The notes under the pieces were generated by a model. It ran no database searches, had not been told where the DNA came from, and worked only from the letters and a program-made list of their open reading frames with translations. From assembly GCA_023055425.1 (NCBI GenBank), contig JALGPY010000013.1, positions 15,599,735 through 15,663,734 on the forward strand: a stretch of 64,000 nt of DNA. The letters run 5' to 3'. Positions 1 through 11,147 of the stretch are shown in pieces. Made by a program: the position numbers and the translations under genes. Every line of letters begins with the position of its first letter. Position 1 is the first letter of the stretch. Source of the stretch: Linanthus parryae. Taxonomy: Eukaryota > Streptophyta > Magnoliopsida > Ericales > Polemoniaceae.

Positions 1-1785
1 AATGTAATATATATATATATATTTATCTAGTGTAAGTTACATATTCAATATTTACAACTATTTTTACGTTAATATTTTTTTTATATACCTCTAGCTGTAT
101 AATCGATAAATACTATTGCTTTGGATATTAAACAATTTTCAACTTCGGCTTAAGTAAATAAGTAGTGAGTTTTGAAATGTTTATAGATATCGATGTTATT
201 TTTTTTACAAATAAATAGATATGTTTGGTTAATTTTTTTTATTAAATTAAATATAATTGCAATGGTGAAATATTAAGAAATAACTTCTCCGATTAAAGAT
301 ACCACTTTTGAAATTACAAGTATTAATTTTAAATTGGAATTCCAATTTTGGCATTATTTCTAAATATCGTAATTAGAATATTAAAAAGATTTATCTTCTT
401 AAAATTTATTATTTTATTTTTCTAACATCATTTTAGGAATTATTGATTTGCTTATTAAATGAGAATATAATTATTTACAACCTAACTAGGTGTTTATAAT
501 TACTCAGGAACTTTCACTTGCATATCAAATAGGGCAAGTTTGTGGACCGAACTTGCTTGTAATCAGGACTATTTATGTTTGTTTATAGAGCCTGTCTTTG
601 AAGAACCAGGCGTAGTGTACGAGTAAGGATTTGCTAGTGTAACTTCGGCTCTCACGGTGAGTATTCATGCTTAGCGTTGCGTGCTTATCTTCTTTCGTGT
701 TAAATTGTGATTTTATTTCCTTTCTCAAAATATACATGTGAGTCTACATGCTTAGTCTTGCGTGCCAATTTCTTTCATGCAATCTACTTGTTTAATTGAA
801 AATAAATGTACTTTGTTCTCCATTTTTCAAACGTGTCTCACTTGATTTGAAATCCTCATTTTACTACCCGTACTCGAAGTCGGAAAACTTGTTGTTCAAT
901 GTCACTAAATCAGAGTTCGTTAACAACACAAAGCGAAAGATTGTCTGTACTAGACCTAGTTGATTGTTACAAGGAGACCCTTAGTTGGTCAAGGAGGCCC
1001 TTTGTTGGTTATGAATGCCCTTCGTTGGCACAATTCTACGCCTAGTCGGCTAGAGATATTGACTCTGATCTCCCGATATCACGGAATATAATAATAAGGC
1101 TCTCTTGTTCATAAACCTGAAAACTGGATATTTACAGTGTTATGATTTACACATTGCTTGTGCAAGATCCTTATTTCAAGCACATTTCCCGTTTGGAAAC
1201 TTATGAGTGTCTCGGTAAACGAATCGGCTACTCCTCATAACTTTCAGTTTGGAAACAACTACTTGAAAACTCTAATAATCATCACTCCCACTCGTACTTA
1301 TATTTTTGAAAATAGTTCAAGTCTTTACTATACTGTTTATACTTACACTCTGATACTGTTTTAAGTGTTTCAAACGTAAACCCTGCAACCTGTCTAGCCA
1401 CTCTGTTTTACATGCTAAGTTGTATACTCACTCAGTTTTTACTGATACTCGAAAAACTGAGTCCTTGTGTTTCTTTTAAATTCCCCGCAGGTATATGATT
1501 GGTTGCTTAGGGTAACGCGCTGGGATCACGAATCTGTTCTCTCATGCAAACAATAGAGCTTAGTAATTAACCGAAGAGCCTTTTTGTTGTAACATATCTG
1601 TTGTTAGACTCGGTTTCCGGTTTGGAACCAGTCACAGGTGTTGTAAACTTTTATCGTAATGAATCAGTAGTTTGGGTGTTTCTTTCACTTGTTTATGGTT
1701 ACCACTCCTTGTACGAAAGGGTAAAATCCCCTGCACGGAGGGCACCAACCGGTTTTCGACTCCTCTGGAAATCGGGGGTGTTACA
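1..1785 (+). mobile_element. 3' part of a chromovirus-like Gypsy LTR (5' end outside window)
   Basis: The stretch ends in GGGGGTGTTACA, a typical plant Gypsy LTR terminus (the TG...CA class), and abuts the tandem array exactly at 1786. The next five bases, ATGAG, are part of the intact array sequence seen in unit 2 (3887-3891), so ATGAG is the expected target-site duplication; its other copy should lie left of the window. It shares with the two Tekay-like LTRs further right a GGTGAGTATTCATGC block (656-670) and a CCCCGCAGGT block (1483-1492). No PBS follows, so this is either a 3' LTR or a solo LTR. No supported coding sequence is present. Family assignment rests on the shared blocks only. 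Confidence 0.6.
657..1490 (+). other. putative intron in the LTR leader
   Basis: A donor-like G|GTGAGTA at 656-663 and an acceptor-like TTCCCCGCAG|GT ending at 1490 lie in the same order and similar spacing as in the two Tekay-like LTRs (42010-42729 plus; 38677-39365 minus). Splicing is inferred, not shown. Confidence 0.35.
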
Positions 1786-1954
1786 ATGAGTCTCCATTTT
1801 TTTCTTTTAATCCCACGTTTGATATACTTTCTGGTCTTGGGATCACCTTTTGTGATCATAGGATCTCATTTTGTGGTCTTGCGGCTGATCTTCTGATCAT
1901 CGGATCACCTTTTGTAATCCTAGGACCACATGGTGGTCTTGCGGGTGATCTTGT

Positions 1955-1970
1955 GATCACAATTGTGATC
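1955..1970. repeat. 16-bp perfect palindrome in the array unit
   Basis: GATCACAATTGTGATC reads the same on both strands. It ends a ~140-bp block with many GATC sites and recurs in nearly every unit (for example 27957-27972). Confidence 0.9.
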
Positions 1971-2044
1971 CTAAACTTCCAGTGAGTTTCTCTCACGCTG
2001 GCCACCGGATTGTCACTAAGTGTTTGGCCATTTTTCATCTAGGA

Positions 2045-2089
2045 GGTTAAAGTGTCTTTATACAAACTTTATTAAATGACACTTTAACC
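2045..2089. repeat. conserved hairpin in the array unit
   Basis: GGTTAAAGTGTC and GACACTTTAACC are perfect 12-bp inverted arms around a 21-nt AT-rich loop. The structure recurs in most units; unit 7 has lost the right arm by deletion near 30205. Confidence 0.85.
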
Positions 2090-3886
2090 CCCTCTCCATG
2101 TATTTTAACCAATTCTTCATTTTTTCTTCATTGTTTGCGCTCCTGATTAATCTCCCGAGATTTTCTATCCTCTCCCCTTCATCTCCCAAGCTCCGTTTCC
2201 TTCCAAAAATATACGAAACACAATCCGTGCTATCAAGTGTCGGAAAAAATACATAAAATAATGCGATAAGCACTTTGATTAACAAATTAGTGCTCAAAGC
2301 TCAACTTCTACGATTTCTCTCTTATCATAGTGCAAAACTAAGATTATCAAACTGGGAATCATGCAAAACGATATAAAACGTGCAAGAAATATAACTCTAA
2401 TCGAGAGTTATATAATCTTCCACACTACCTTTTTGCACGTCCCGAGAAAAATCAAGTCTCACACTATGTGTTTAATCCACCGAATTGCATATAACTCTAC
2501 TAACCACGTGACCCAAACGACACACACACAAAAATGCAATCTACCTACCTATAAACAATGCAATTCGATTTTTTACAATGCAAGCATTGAACAACACATA
2601 TTTTTTCTCTTTTTTAAGAGATGGTCAATCTCACTATCACGAACCAGAATCATCAAGTTCTCACAAGTCTCTTTCGGAATTCACACAACCGCAACAAGGA
2701 ATTGAAAATACGATGACCGAACACACAATCTCACCAAGTGGTCCCTAAACATCCACCAAACTCAATCCAAGATCTTGGCACGTCCTTTAGCTAAGAGGGT
2801 CTAGGCACCCTTAGTCCTTTTGTAGTACAAAAACTTGACATTATTTCTTAACACGTATGCGCAAGTGCACGGTCAAGTAATATAGAGGTGGTATTTCAAC
2901 CCCGAGTTATCGATCCCACGAGGACATACACGAGACTTTAGTTAGTTCTTTAGTTTATAATACGGTATAGGAGGAATTGAGTGATAAAATAGTTCGTCAC
3001 CCACAAACAAGTGACTGAAATTTAAATAAACAACTAAACTAATATGTTTGTATTTTTTTAATATGAATGAATCAAATGCGGAGAAATTAGGCGATCTCAA
3101 GATCACCTAGGGTTGTAGACGAATTCCGGTTCAGCTATGTAACACGTCAATCCAATTCTAGTTAAGCCGGGTAATTGCACTGACAATCTCTTATCGGTGT
3201 CAAGTCATCGTACGTCTCGGTTGACTACAATCTCATGTCGGTCTCGTGAGTCTACCGGTCCATTCTAGTAGGCTAACAACCTGCACGACAATGGGTCTTG
3301 TCGGTCTACTGATGCACGAAACAATCGAATCTCGCCTACTGAATTTACCCACTAAGGCCAATCCTAACACCTCCTTTTTGGTCTCGGTGATTCAGGATTG
3401 TGTTTAAGTTTTCATCCCAATCAGGCTAAGTCACTGTCGTGCGCACTCATCAAATTAGCTAGTACGTCCGGGTAGCTACTCTATTCATACTAAAGATTAA
3501 GCGTAGTACAAGAACATTAACTAAAACAAATACTCACATTCAGAAAGACGATGAACTAAGAACAACTCCTAGTTTTCATGAATATTAAATCATAATCACG
3601 TCGTGTCAATAGACAAGATTCACTAATAAGTTCAAGGAACTAAGTATTCATTCAAGATATCAAAATCATACGCATGAAACAAAGTCTAAAAGCCGGAAAA
3701 TCATTCGCCTACATGAAACCCTAGGATCTCATAGAGATGTCGAACAAATAGTTTAGTGAATGTTAATCAACCAAAAAAAAAACTTACAAATTACTCCATA
3801 CAGATATTGAGAGAGGAAGAAATATAAAAACCTAGATATTCAATGAAGGAGCCCTCGTTTTGAACCCTAGCCTCCTCTCTCCTTGC

Positions 3887-5274
3887 ATGAGTCTCCATTT
3901 TTCTCTTTTAATCCCACGTCAGATATACTTTGTGGTCTTGTGATCACCTTTTGTGATCATAGGATCTCATTTTGTGGTCTTGCGGCTGATCTTGTGATCA
4001 TAGGATCACCTTTTGTGATCCTAAGACCACATTGTGGTCTTGCAGGTGATCTTGTGATCACAATTGTGATCCTACACTTCAAGTGAGTTGCTCTAACGTT
4101 GGCCACCGGATTGTCACTAAGTGTTTGGACATGTTTCATCTAGGAGGATATAGTGTCTTTATACAAACTTTATTAAATGACACTTTAACCCCCTCTCCAT
4201 GTCTTTTAACCAATTCTTCATATTTTCTTCATTGTTTGAGCTCCTGATTCATCTCCCGAGATTTTCTATCCTCTCCCCTTCATTTCCCAAGCTCCGTTTC
4301 CTGCCAAAAAAATACGAAACACAACTCGTGCGATCAAATGTGGCGAAAAATACAAAAAATAATGCGATAAACACTTTGATTAACAAATTAGTTTTCAAAG
4401 CTTAACTTCTACGATTTCTCTATAATCATAGTGTAAACCAATGATTATCAAACCGGGAATAATGCAAAACGATATAAAACGTGCAAGAAATGTAACTATA
4501 ATCGAGAGTTATAAAATCTCCCACACTACCTTTTTGCGCGTCCCGAGAAATATCAAGTCTCACACTATGTGTTTAATCCACCGAATTGCATATAACTGTA
4601 CTAACCATGTGACCCAAACGACACGCACACAACAATGCAATCTACATGACTATAAACAATGCAACTCGATTTTTTTACAATGCAAGCATTGAACAACACA
4701 TATTTTTTCTTTTCCTTATGATATGGTCAATCTCACTATCACAAACAAGAATCATCAATTTCTCACAAGTCTCTTTCGGAATTCACACAACCACAACAAG
4801 GAATTGAAAATACGATGACCCTACGCACAAGCTCACCGAGGAGTCCCCAAACATCGACTAAACTCAATCCAAGATCCGGGCACGTCCTTTAGCTCAGAGG
4901 GTCTAGGCACCCTTAATCCTATTGTAGTACAAAACCTTGACGTGATTACTTAACGCGTATGCACAAGTGCTCGGTCAAGTAATATAGGGGTGGTATTTCA
5001 ACACCGAGTTATCGATCCCACAGGGACATAATTGAGACTATTTAGTTAGTTATTTAGTTCAGAATTCGGTACATGAGGAATTGAGTTATAAAATAGTTCG
5101 TCACCCAATTACAAGTGACTGAAATTCAAATAAACAACTAAACTAATATTTTTGTATTGTTTTAAAAATAAAGAAATAAAATACGGAGAAACTAGGTGAT
5201 CAAGATCACCTAGGGCTGTAGACGAATTCCGGTTCAGCTATGTAACACGTCAATCCTATTCTAGTTAAGCCGGG
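3887..5274 (+). repeat. array unit 2, left part
   Basis: Interrupted at 5274/5275 by the Retand-like insertion; the right part resumes at 20919. The last five bases, CCGGG, are the target-site duplication. The joined unit is about 2145 bp. Confidence 0.88.
5270..5274 (+). repeat. 5-bp target-site duplication, left copy
   Basis: CCGGG directly precedes TGTAGATAC of the 5' LTR and is repeated directly after the 3' LTR at 20914-20918. Uninterrupted units carry a single CCGGG here (for example near 23101, where it is mutated to TCGGG). Confidence 0.95.
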
Positions 5275-5900
5275 TGTAGATACTGCTTTCTGACATGACA
5301 GATCTTGGCCACGTGGCAGCCATCCAGCACACCATATTGTGCTCCATACACACAGGATCACCAGCCGAGCTGATCCATGTGGGGGCTGCGAGACAGAGCC
5401 CTCGCATACCGCTGCACGGGACTTGTAGGGACTTAGTGGTTTGGAGGCTAGAGTAAGCCCTGTCGCGTGCGAGCCAAGCCCGCACGCGACCTTTAGTAAC
5501 TGTTTTGAGAGATCTATGGCACGAGCTCCCTAGACCCGGTCAATCCGGTCAAACCCGGTCAACCTCGTAACGGTTCCGGTATTCGCGCACCACGTGCTGT
5601 AACGGTTCCTATATACTCGGACGAACGTGCCGTTATGGTTAAGCTAATTAAGCCGCCATTAATGGGCGCATTAACCACACTACAACGGTCACGTTCTCCA
5701 GTATATATAGATCGCCAACCTTTCCATACAAAAGAGAACACACTGTCATACGCGGAAGCTCTGCCAAACCTCTGTCTCTCTCTCAGACATTGCTACTGAC
5801 TTACTCTCTCCCTACACACACCCCTATTCTTCCTGTGCGATCCTTGATCCACTACACACGGTGCACACGGAGGTCTCCCCGCCGGAATCTCTAGCGCACA
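5275..5900 (+). repeat. 5' LTR of the Retand-like element
   Basis: 626 bp, from TGTAGATAC to GCGCACA. It has a TATATATAG box at 5702-5710, three CCGGTCAA repeats at about 5537-5565, and a pyrimidine-rich leader after the predicted transcription start. It matches the 3' LTR at 20288-20913 over its full length with about four substitutions. Confidence 0.95.
5702..5710 (+). promoter_or_regulatory. TATA box of the 5' LTR
   Basis: TATATATAG is conserved in the 3' LTR (20715-20723) and in the diverged LTR of the second copy (60825-60833, minus strand). Transcription would start about 30 bp downstream, near 5735. Confidence 0.7.
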
Positions 5901-5903
5901 TTT

Positions 5904-5923
5904 TGGTGAACCCGACGTGAATC
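5904..5923 (+). other. primer-binding site, tRNA-Trp type
   Basis: TGGTGAACCCGACGTGAATC starts three bases after the LTR. Its complement matches the 3' end of plant tRNA-Trp(CCA) including the CCA tail, as I recall that tRNA. A tRNA alignment would settle it. Confidence 0.7.
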
Positions 5924-5957
5924 TTACCGGCAAAAGCAACCATGTCATGGAGGATGA

Positions 5958-7784
5958 TTCAGCAACCGATCGCCTTCCACCGAAACTCCCTCGGGAGACG
6001 AGACCCGCCGTACTCCGACGACCCCCGGCGAAGCACCGACGTTAGAGTCTTTGGACGCCACTGTCCAAAGTCAGGCGAAAGCTCTCAAGTCTCAATCCGC
6101 ACAACTAGAACAAATCTTGGCTGTTCTAGGCACCCTCGCACCAAATCCTCCGCCAGCCACCGCTATCCCTCAAGGAGGAGGAACCCCTACTGCTCCAGGA
6201 TTGGGAGTGCCAGCCACACCTCCCAACCCTCATCTGCAGACTCCACCGTCGGCTGCGCAACTGCCTTCGGTTCAAGGATCAACGGCACAAATGCTGCCTC
6301 CTGCTGCTCACGCTCCTCAGCCCTCGGCTTTGGCGTCCAATCCAACTCTGCAGTACTCTTTGCCTCCCCCAACGATGATCTGAGGAAACGCGGGTACTCA
6401 GTATGCTCCTAATCCTCCGACGACATATGTGTCGCCACCGCCTACGGCAACCCCTCCGGCGACTACCGAGGGAAGCATTCCAGAATGCATGACGTCTTTG
6501 CAAAAGCGCGTGGACACCATCCTGGCTCATCAGTCATTCGCGGATACCATTATCCCGAAGTTAGACAATGATCCACCTATTCCACGAGAGATCTATCTCA
6601 TGCCTAACCCGGCGGGGTACAAGGCTCCCAAATGGGATAAGTTTGAGGACGTCAATGGAAACGCTCATGAGCATGTCATGCGTTTCATTGATGTCATGGG
6701 TCCATACGGAGCCGATCCCAAACTGCTGATGCGAGAATTCCCAAAATCTCTTGGGAATGTAGCATACAAATGGTACCGGACATTGGAGGCCGGATCCGTG
6801 AAGACTTGGGACGACATGGTCCAAAAGTTCTACACCAAGTTCTTTCAAATGGAGGAAAAGGTGACAATGATTCATCTCTCGCGGATGTACCAGAAGCGCG
6901 AGGAGGATGGGATCACCTTCATCAAGAAATTCCGGGCGAAATCCTTGGAGTGCAAAGATCCAATGCCCGAAAGCCGGCTCGTGGAGATATGCCTACAGTG
7001 CATGCGAGATGAATACAAAGGTATGCTCATCAATTTGCAAACACCTACGTTTTCAAAACTAATCGAATGCACGAAGAACATCGAGCCCATAGTTGAGAGA
7101 CAGAAAAAGAAGAATGCTCCCGATCGACCTGCGAGCGGCACCACTTACAAGATCGGAAGGTTCGGCTACAAGCGGGGACGCGAAGCTGAGGTCAATACAG
7201 TTTCGCCCCAGAAACAAGCGAAGGTTGTGAACTTCGACGTACCGCCTCTGCCGTGCTCGGTAGAGGAAGCGAGTGACCTCTGCAAACAGTGGCGCAAGGA
7301 CGGCGTCCTGCCACCGCTCGAGAAAACACCCTCCAAGGAGATGGTGAGGGACCCTAAGTGGTGCGAGTACCACGGCAAGATCATGCATCCCACCGCCGAG
7401 TGCAAGAAACTCAGGTTCGCGTTCGATCAGAATATGAAGAACGGCGAGCTAATCGTCAGCGACAACAGGAAGGACGTGCGCAACAACCCACTTATAGCCC
7501 ATACAGAGTCAGGCTCGAAAGGCAAAGAGGTCACCATGATCTCGATCGTAGACTTGGAGGAAGTCGCAGAGGATGGTCTACCCATCATTGCTGAGGTCCA
7601 TCAAGACGAAGACTATAGCATGGACACGGAGGATGAACGTGCCGACCGCATGAAAGGGTCGCACGGCTTCAACAAATTCTTCGACGAGATGAATTTCTCC
7701 GAGAGGTGCCGGGCTGATATGACGAAAGCAATCTTAAGGATAGCGGAGGACTACGAAGAAGACCTCGTGGTTTCCAACGGGTAG
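5958..7784 (+). pseudogene. gag: gag of the Retand-like element, with an in-frame TGA
   Basis: Gag forms the particle that packages element RNA. The frame is open from 5958 but has no ATG; an ATG at 5947 lies one frame off, so a small frameshift near the start is likely. The N-terminal third is Pro/Ala/Thr-rich. A retrotransposon gag core follows (LPKSL-like FPKSLGNVAYKWY, then KFYTKFF and MYQKREEDGITF at about 6740-6930). Near the C terminus is a zinc-knuckle-like WCEYHG...H...C (about 7360-7410). TGA at 6381-6383 interrupts the frame and TAG at 7782-7784 ends it; both would arise from CGA and CAG by one C-to-T change. The same frame continues into protease and pol. Confidence 0.85.
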
Positions 7785-8552
7785 GTCATCAGGGCGTCTC
7801 GTTCCACAGAAAAGATCATGACCTTTTCTGCCTGCGACAAGAAGACGGATGCGAGCCACCAGAGGCCTCTCTACGTAACCGCCATCATCAATGGCGTCGA
7901 ATTCAGGCGAGCATTCGTCGATGGAGGAGCAGCGGTCAACGTTGTTCCACTCCACACACTGAAGCTAGCAGGGATCCCCGAGCACAAGGTAGTCAAACGT
8001 CCATCTCCGCTGGTGGGATTCGGAAGCGACTCTAGAATGACGATCGGATGGATCCGCCTGGGCGTCCAGATTGGCAAGATCAAGTGTTCGGCGAAGTTCT
8101 ATGTCATAGACGCGAACACCACATACCACATGATTATAGGTCGAGCCTGGATTCATCGCTTCGACGCAGTCCCTTCGACGGCTCACCAGGTTATGAAAGC
8201 TATATGGAACGACAGAATAGTCGAGATACCGGCTTCGACTAACCCGTTCAACTTGGACGAAGCACACCTCAGTGAGGCGGTGTGGTTCACTGAGATGGCG
8301 GACGAGCAAACACCCGGGCCTTTCAACCCTACTCCTTTGCCTCTCTGGGAGGACATCAAGGACCAGTCACCTGCGGGCGTGATGGTGACAAGGGAAGATG
8401 CCAAGGAAAAGCCGCCTACACGCGAAGAGGCGCCGCGTATCGCATATCATCGAAAGAATGTATACACTTTAAAGAGGATCGCAAAGCATGACCCCGAGGG
8501 CAAGGAGATAGAGAGCTTCTACGCCAATGGGAAGAAATGCTATCGCATATGA
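7785..8552 (+). CDS. aspartic protease segment of the Retand-like polyprotein
   Basis: This is in the same frame as gag, after the TAG at 7782-7784; the first internal ATG is at 7818. Motifs are RPLYVTAIING, then AFVDGGAAVNVVPL with the catalytic Asp (about 7911-7950), a flap-like VGFGSDSRM, and YHMIIGRAWIHRF (about 8124-8160), the usual ILGR region of plant Gypsy proteases. The active site reads D-G-G rather than the common D-S/T-G. The segment ends in TGA at 8550-8552 (CGA to TGA would explain it). As a separate protein it has no proper start, so it normally belongs to a gag-pro-pol polyprotein. Confidence 0.8.
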   Translation, partial: VIRASRSTEKIMTFSACDKKTDASHQRPLYVTAIINGVEFRRAFVDGGAAVNVVPLHTLKLAGIPEHKVVKRPSPLVGFGSDSRMTIGWIRLGVQIGKIKCSAKFYVIDANTTYHMIIGRAWIHRFDAVPSTAHQVMKAIWNDRIVEIPASTNPFNLDEAHLSEAVWFTEMADEQTPGPFNPTPLPLWEDIKDQSPAGVMVTREDAKEKPPTREEAPRIAYHRKNVYTLKRIAKHDPEGKEIESFYANGKKCYRI

Positions 8553-11147
8553 AGGTGCGCGGGGATGTCCTCACACGGGCATGGGGATGTCCCTGAGCAA
8601 ATCAACCAAATCGAGCAAGTTGCGCTGACGGAAGAGCCAACACAAGACACTCCAGACGAGAAACTCAAAGAAGCGCCTGAATGCATGGAAGACAGGCCAA
8701 GACCACAAAAGCAAGAACTAAAGGAAGTGCTCCTCAGCCCGAACGAGGAAAAGAAAAGGCCAGTCTTCCTGAGTGCGGACCTCACAAGCGAAGGGGAACA
8801 AGGACTGCTGCAGCTCCTAACTGAGTACAAGGACGTGTTCGCATGGGAATATGATGAGATGCCAGGTCTGGATACGAGCATCACCATGCACCGTTTGGAC
8901 ATCATCCCAGGGTCCAAACCGGTCAAGCAGAGCACCAGAAGCTTCAGACCAGAGCTTAACATGAAGATCAAGCAGGAGATAGTCAAACTCCTAGATGCCA
9001 AGTTCATAGAGCCAAATCATCATCCCACATGGCTGGCCAACATCGTGCCGGTGGTGAAGAAGAACGGACAGCTCCGCATCTGTGTGGACTTCCGAGACCT
9101 CAATCGCTTCTGCCCTAAGGACGATTTCCCACTGCCCAACATCGATTTGCTTATCGATTCAACAGCAGGTCATCGCATGTTCAGTTTCATGGACGGTTTC
9201 AGCGGATACAATCAAATCAAGATGGATCCCGAAGATGCGCAGAAAACTGCATTCATTACTCCTGTGGGGGTATTCAATTACACGGTGATGCCGTTCGGTC
9301 TTAAGAACGCGGGCGCAACCTATCAGCGGGCCATGATGGCTCTATTCCACGACATGATGCACAAAGAGGTGGAATTCTATGTGGATGACCTGGTGGTTAA
9401 ATCCAAGCACGAAGCGGATCACCTTGCAGACCTACGAAAGGTGTTCAACAGATGCAGGAGCTTTCAACTGAAAATGAACCCCATGAAATGCGCGTTCGGC
9501 GTGACCTCGGGGAAGTTCTTGGGATGTGTAGTCCATCGCCAAGGGATCGAGCCTGACCCTGCGAAAGTGTCAGCCATCACCAGCATGACGCCTCCCCATA
9601 ATCAAAGTACCTTGAAGACATTCTTGGGAAAACTGTCATATCTGCGGATATTCATCCCAGCGATTGCAGAAATCACATGCTGTTTTAGCACTCTCCTCAA
9701 GAAGGACGCCGCGTACAACTGGGCTCCGGACCACGAAGCTGCATTCGAAAAGTTGAAAGAGCTACTCACGTCCTCAAAGATAATGATCGCGCCTCAACTG
9801 GGATCACCGCTTCTGCTATATCTCACATCAACAAGGAGATCTATAGGAGCACTCTTGGCTCAGGAGTATGAAGGCCAAGAGAGGCCCATCTACTATATCT
9901 CTCGCATTGTGCAGCCTGCTGAATCAAGGTACACAGACATCGAACGTCATTGCCTTGCTTTATTCTTTGTGATAGAAAAGTTGAGACACTATTTTGCATC
10001 ACACAAAGTAGTAGTGGTCACCAAGAGCGACCCCATAAGATACTTGCTAACTCACACTACTCCGGGCGGGAGACTGGCGAAATGGTACATGACCATCTCT
10101 CAATACGATATCACATGCGTGAAACCAAGAGCGATCAAGTCACAGGCGGTAGCGGATCTGTTAGCACAGTTTCCCGACAACAGCCACGAACCTGTGATCG
10201 AGGAAGAGCTCGAAGGCCCTGAAATCTACGCAATCGACGTGCCCTATTGGACCCTCCACTTCGACGGTTCGTCAACCAGGAAAGGCGGAGGTATTGGGAT
10301 AGTCTTGACAAGGCCAGACGGGGAAGTCATACAGATGTCCGCAAAGCTCAACTTCGCTGTTACAAACAACGAAGCAGAATACGAGGCTCTCATTGTGGGG
10401 CTCCGTGCGGCGAAAGCCTTGGAAGTGAGCAATTTAACAGTCATGGGAGATTCCAAGCTGATTGTTAAGCAAGCCTCGGGCGAATATGGTTTGAAGGAGA
10501 TCAACCTCCTGCCTTATCGCACCTTAGTACAGAAACTGATGCAGCAATTCTGCGATGTGAAATACGAGCACAAGCCCCGAACGGACAATAGGCACGCAGA
10601 CGCCTTAGCAACCTTGGGATCTAAGGTCAGTATAGACAAGTGCCCCGCAAGGATTTCCATCGAAGTGCGAACATCGTCGGCATTAACAGAAGATGCGTGC
10701 AACGACGAACACATGGACGACGCAGACTGGCGGAAAGCAATCCTGCAAGCTATTGCAAAAGGCACCAGCAGCGAAAGCTGGGCACTCACAAAAGGATACT
10801 GCATCCACGACAACACCCTTTACTACAAGGGTCCTGGAGGAATACTCATGAGGTGTGTCTCTGAACAAGAGGGACAACAGCTGTTAGAAAAGATTCACCA
10901 ACACGCTTGCGGAGAAAGCGAGGTGTCAATCTACAGAAAGGCTCAGAGATATGGCATTCATTGGCCAGGCATGTCAACAGCTGCAGCCCTGATACAAGGG
11001 AAGTGCGAAAGTTGCGCGCTAATCAAAGACTCTCTACTCGTCGCCTTAATCGACGACGACACAGATTGGAGGAAGCCACTGTTCGATTTCCTCACCCAGG
11101 GCACCATGCCCGAGTCGAGAAAAGAAGCTGAAAAATTGAAAAGGTAA
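8553..11147 (+). CDS. pol: reverse transcriptase and dual RNase H segment of pol
   Basis: Copies element RNA to DNA and degrades the RNA strand. The RT core carries RICVDFRDLN, FPLPNID, FSFMDGFSGYNQI, VMPFGLKNAGATYQR and an intact catalytic YVDD (about 9380-9391). The normal Ty3 RNase H/tether follows (TSTRRSIGALLAQ to about 10170). A second, archaeal-type RNase H starts at LHFDGSSTRKGGG (about 10256), with NNEAEYEAL, GDSKLIVKQ and HADALATLGS; this arrangement marks the Tat lineage. After it comes a degenerate H2C2 module (about 10715-11050). The frame is continuous with the protease segment; first internal ATG at 8565; it ends in TAA at 11145-11147 between RNase H and integrase. Confidence 0.92.
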   Translation, partial: RCAGMSSHGHGDVPEQINQIEQVALTEEPTQDTPDEKLKEAPECMEDRPRPQKQELKEVLLSPNEEKKRPVFLSADLTSEGEQGLLQLLTEYKDVFAWEYDEMPGLDTSITMHRLDIIPGSKPVKQSTRSFRPELNMKIKQEIVKLLDAKFIEPNHHPTWLANIVPVVKKNGQLRICVDFRDLNRFCPKDDFPLPNIDLLIDSTAGHRMFSFMDGFSGYNQIKMDPEDAQKTAFITPVGVFNYTVMPFGLKNAGATYQRAMMALFHDMMHKEVEFYVDDLVVKSKHEADHLADLRKVFNRCRSFQLKMNPMKCAFGVTSGKFLGCVVHRQGIEPDPAKVSAITSMTPPHNQSTLKTFLGKLSYLRIFIPAIAEITCCFSTLLKKDAAYNWAPDHEAAFEKLKELLTSSKIMIAPQLGSPLLLYLTSTRRSIGALLAQEYEGQERPIYYISRIVQPAESRYTDIERHCLALFFVIEKLRHYFASHKVVVVTKSDPIRYLLTHTTPGGRLAKWYMTISQYDITCVKPRAIKSQAVADLLAQFPDNSHEPVIEEELEGPEIYAIDVPYWTLHFDGSSTRKGGGIGIVLTRPDGEVIQMSAKLNFAVTNNEAEYEALIVGLRAAKALEVSNLTVMGDSKLIVKQASGEYGLKEINLLPYRTLVQKLMQQFCDVKYEHKPRTDNRHADALATLGSKVSIDKCPARISIEVRTSSALTEDACNDEHMDDADWRKAILQAIAKGTSSESWALTKGYCIHDNTLYYKGPGGILMRCVSEQEGQQLLEKIHQHACGESEVSIYRKAQRYGIHWPGMSTAAALIQGKCESCALIKDSLLVALIDDDTDWRKPLFDFLTQGTMPESRKEAEKLKR
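10715..11050 (+). other. extra degenerate H2C2 (integrase zinc-binding) module
   Basis: After the second RNase H, the segment DDADWRKAIL...GTSSES...LMRCVSEQE...IHQHACGES...YGIHWPGM...CESC mirrors the following true module DDDTDWRKPL...GTMPES...LLRCLDGRE...SHQVEHQGG...GYFWPTM...CQEC (about 11052-11375). The first copy seems to lack the second zinc-binding His, while the second keeps H-x3-H and C-x2-C. This looks like a module duplication followed by decay of one copy. Confidence 0.6.

Larger units (their letters stand above)
1786..3886 (+). repeat. array unit 1 (2101 bp)
   Basis: Complete unit. The unit start is set by convention at the left edge of the array. It contains the 16-bp perfect palindrome GATCACAATTGTGATC at 1955-1970 and the hairpin with 12-bp perfect arms at 2045-2089. 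Confidence 0.85.

Noticed and set aside
5261..5485. Antisense frame in the U3 part of the Retand-like LTRs, present in all three LTR copies
   Set aside because: Conservation follows from LTR identity; the most diverged copy differs at replacement sites, and no domain is visible.
7782..7784. Programmed readthrough of TAG between gag and protease
   Set aside because: No obvious readthrough context, and four more stops of the same mutational type sit in the frame; kept only as an alternative.
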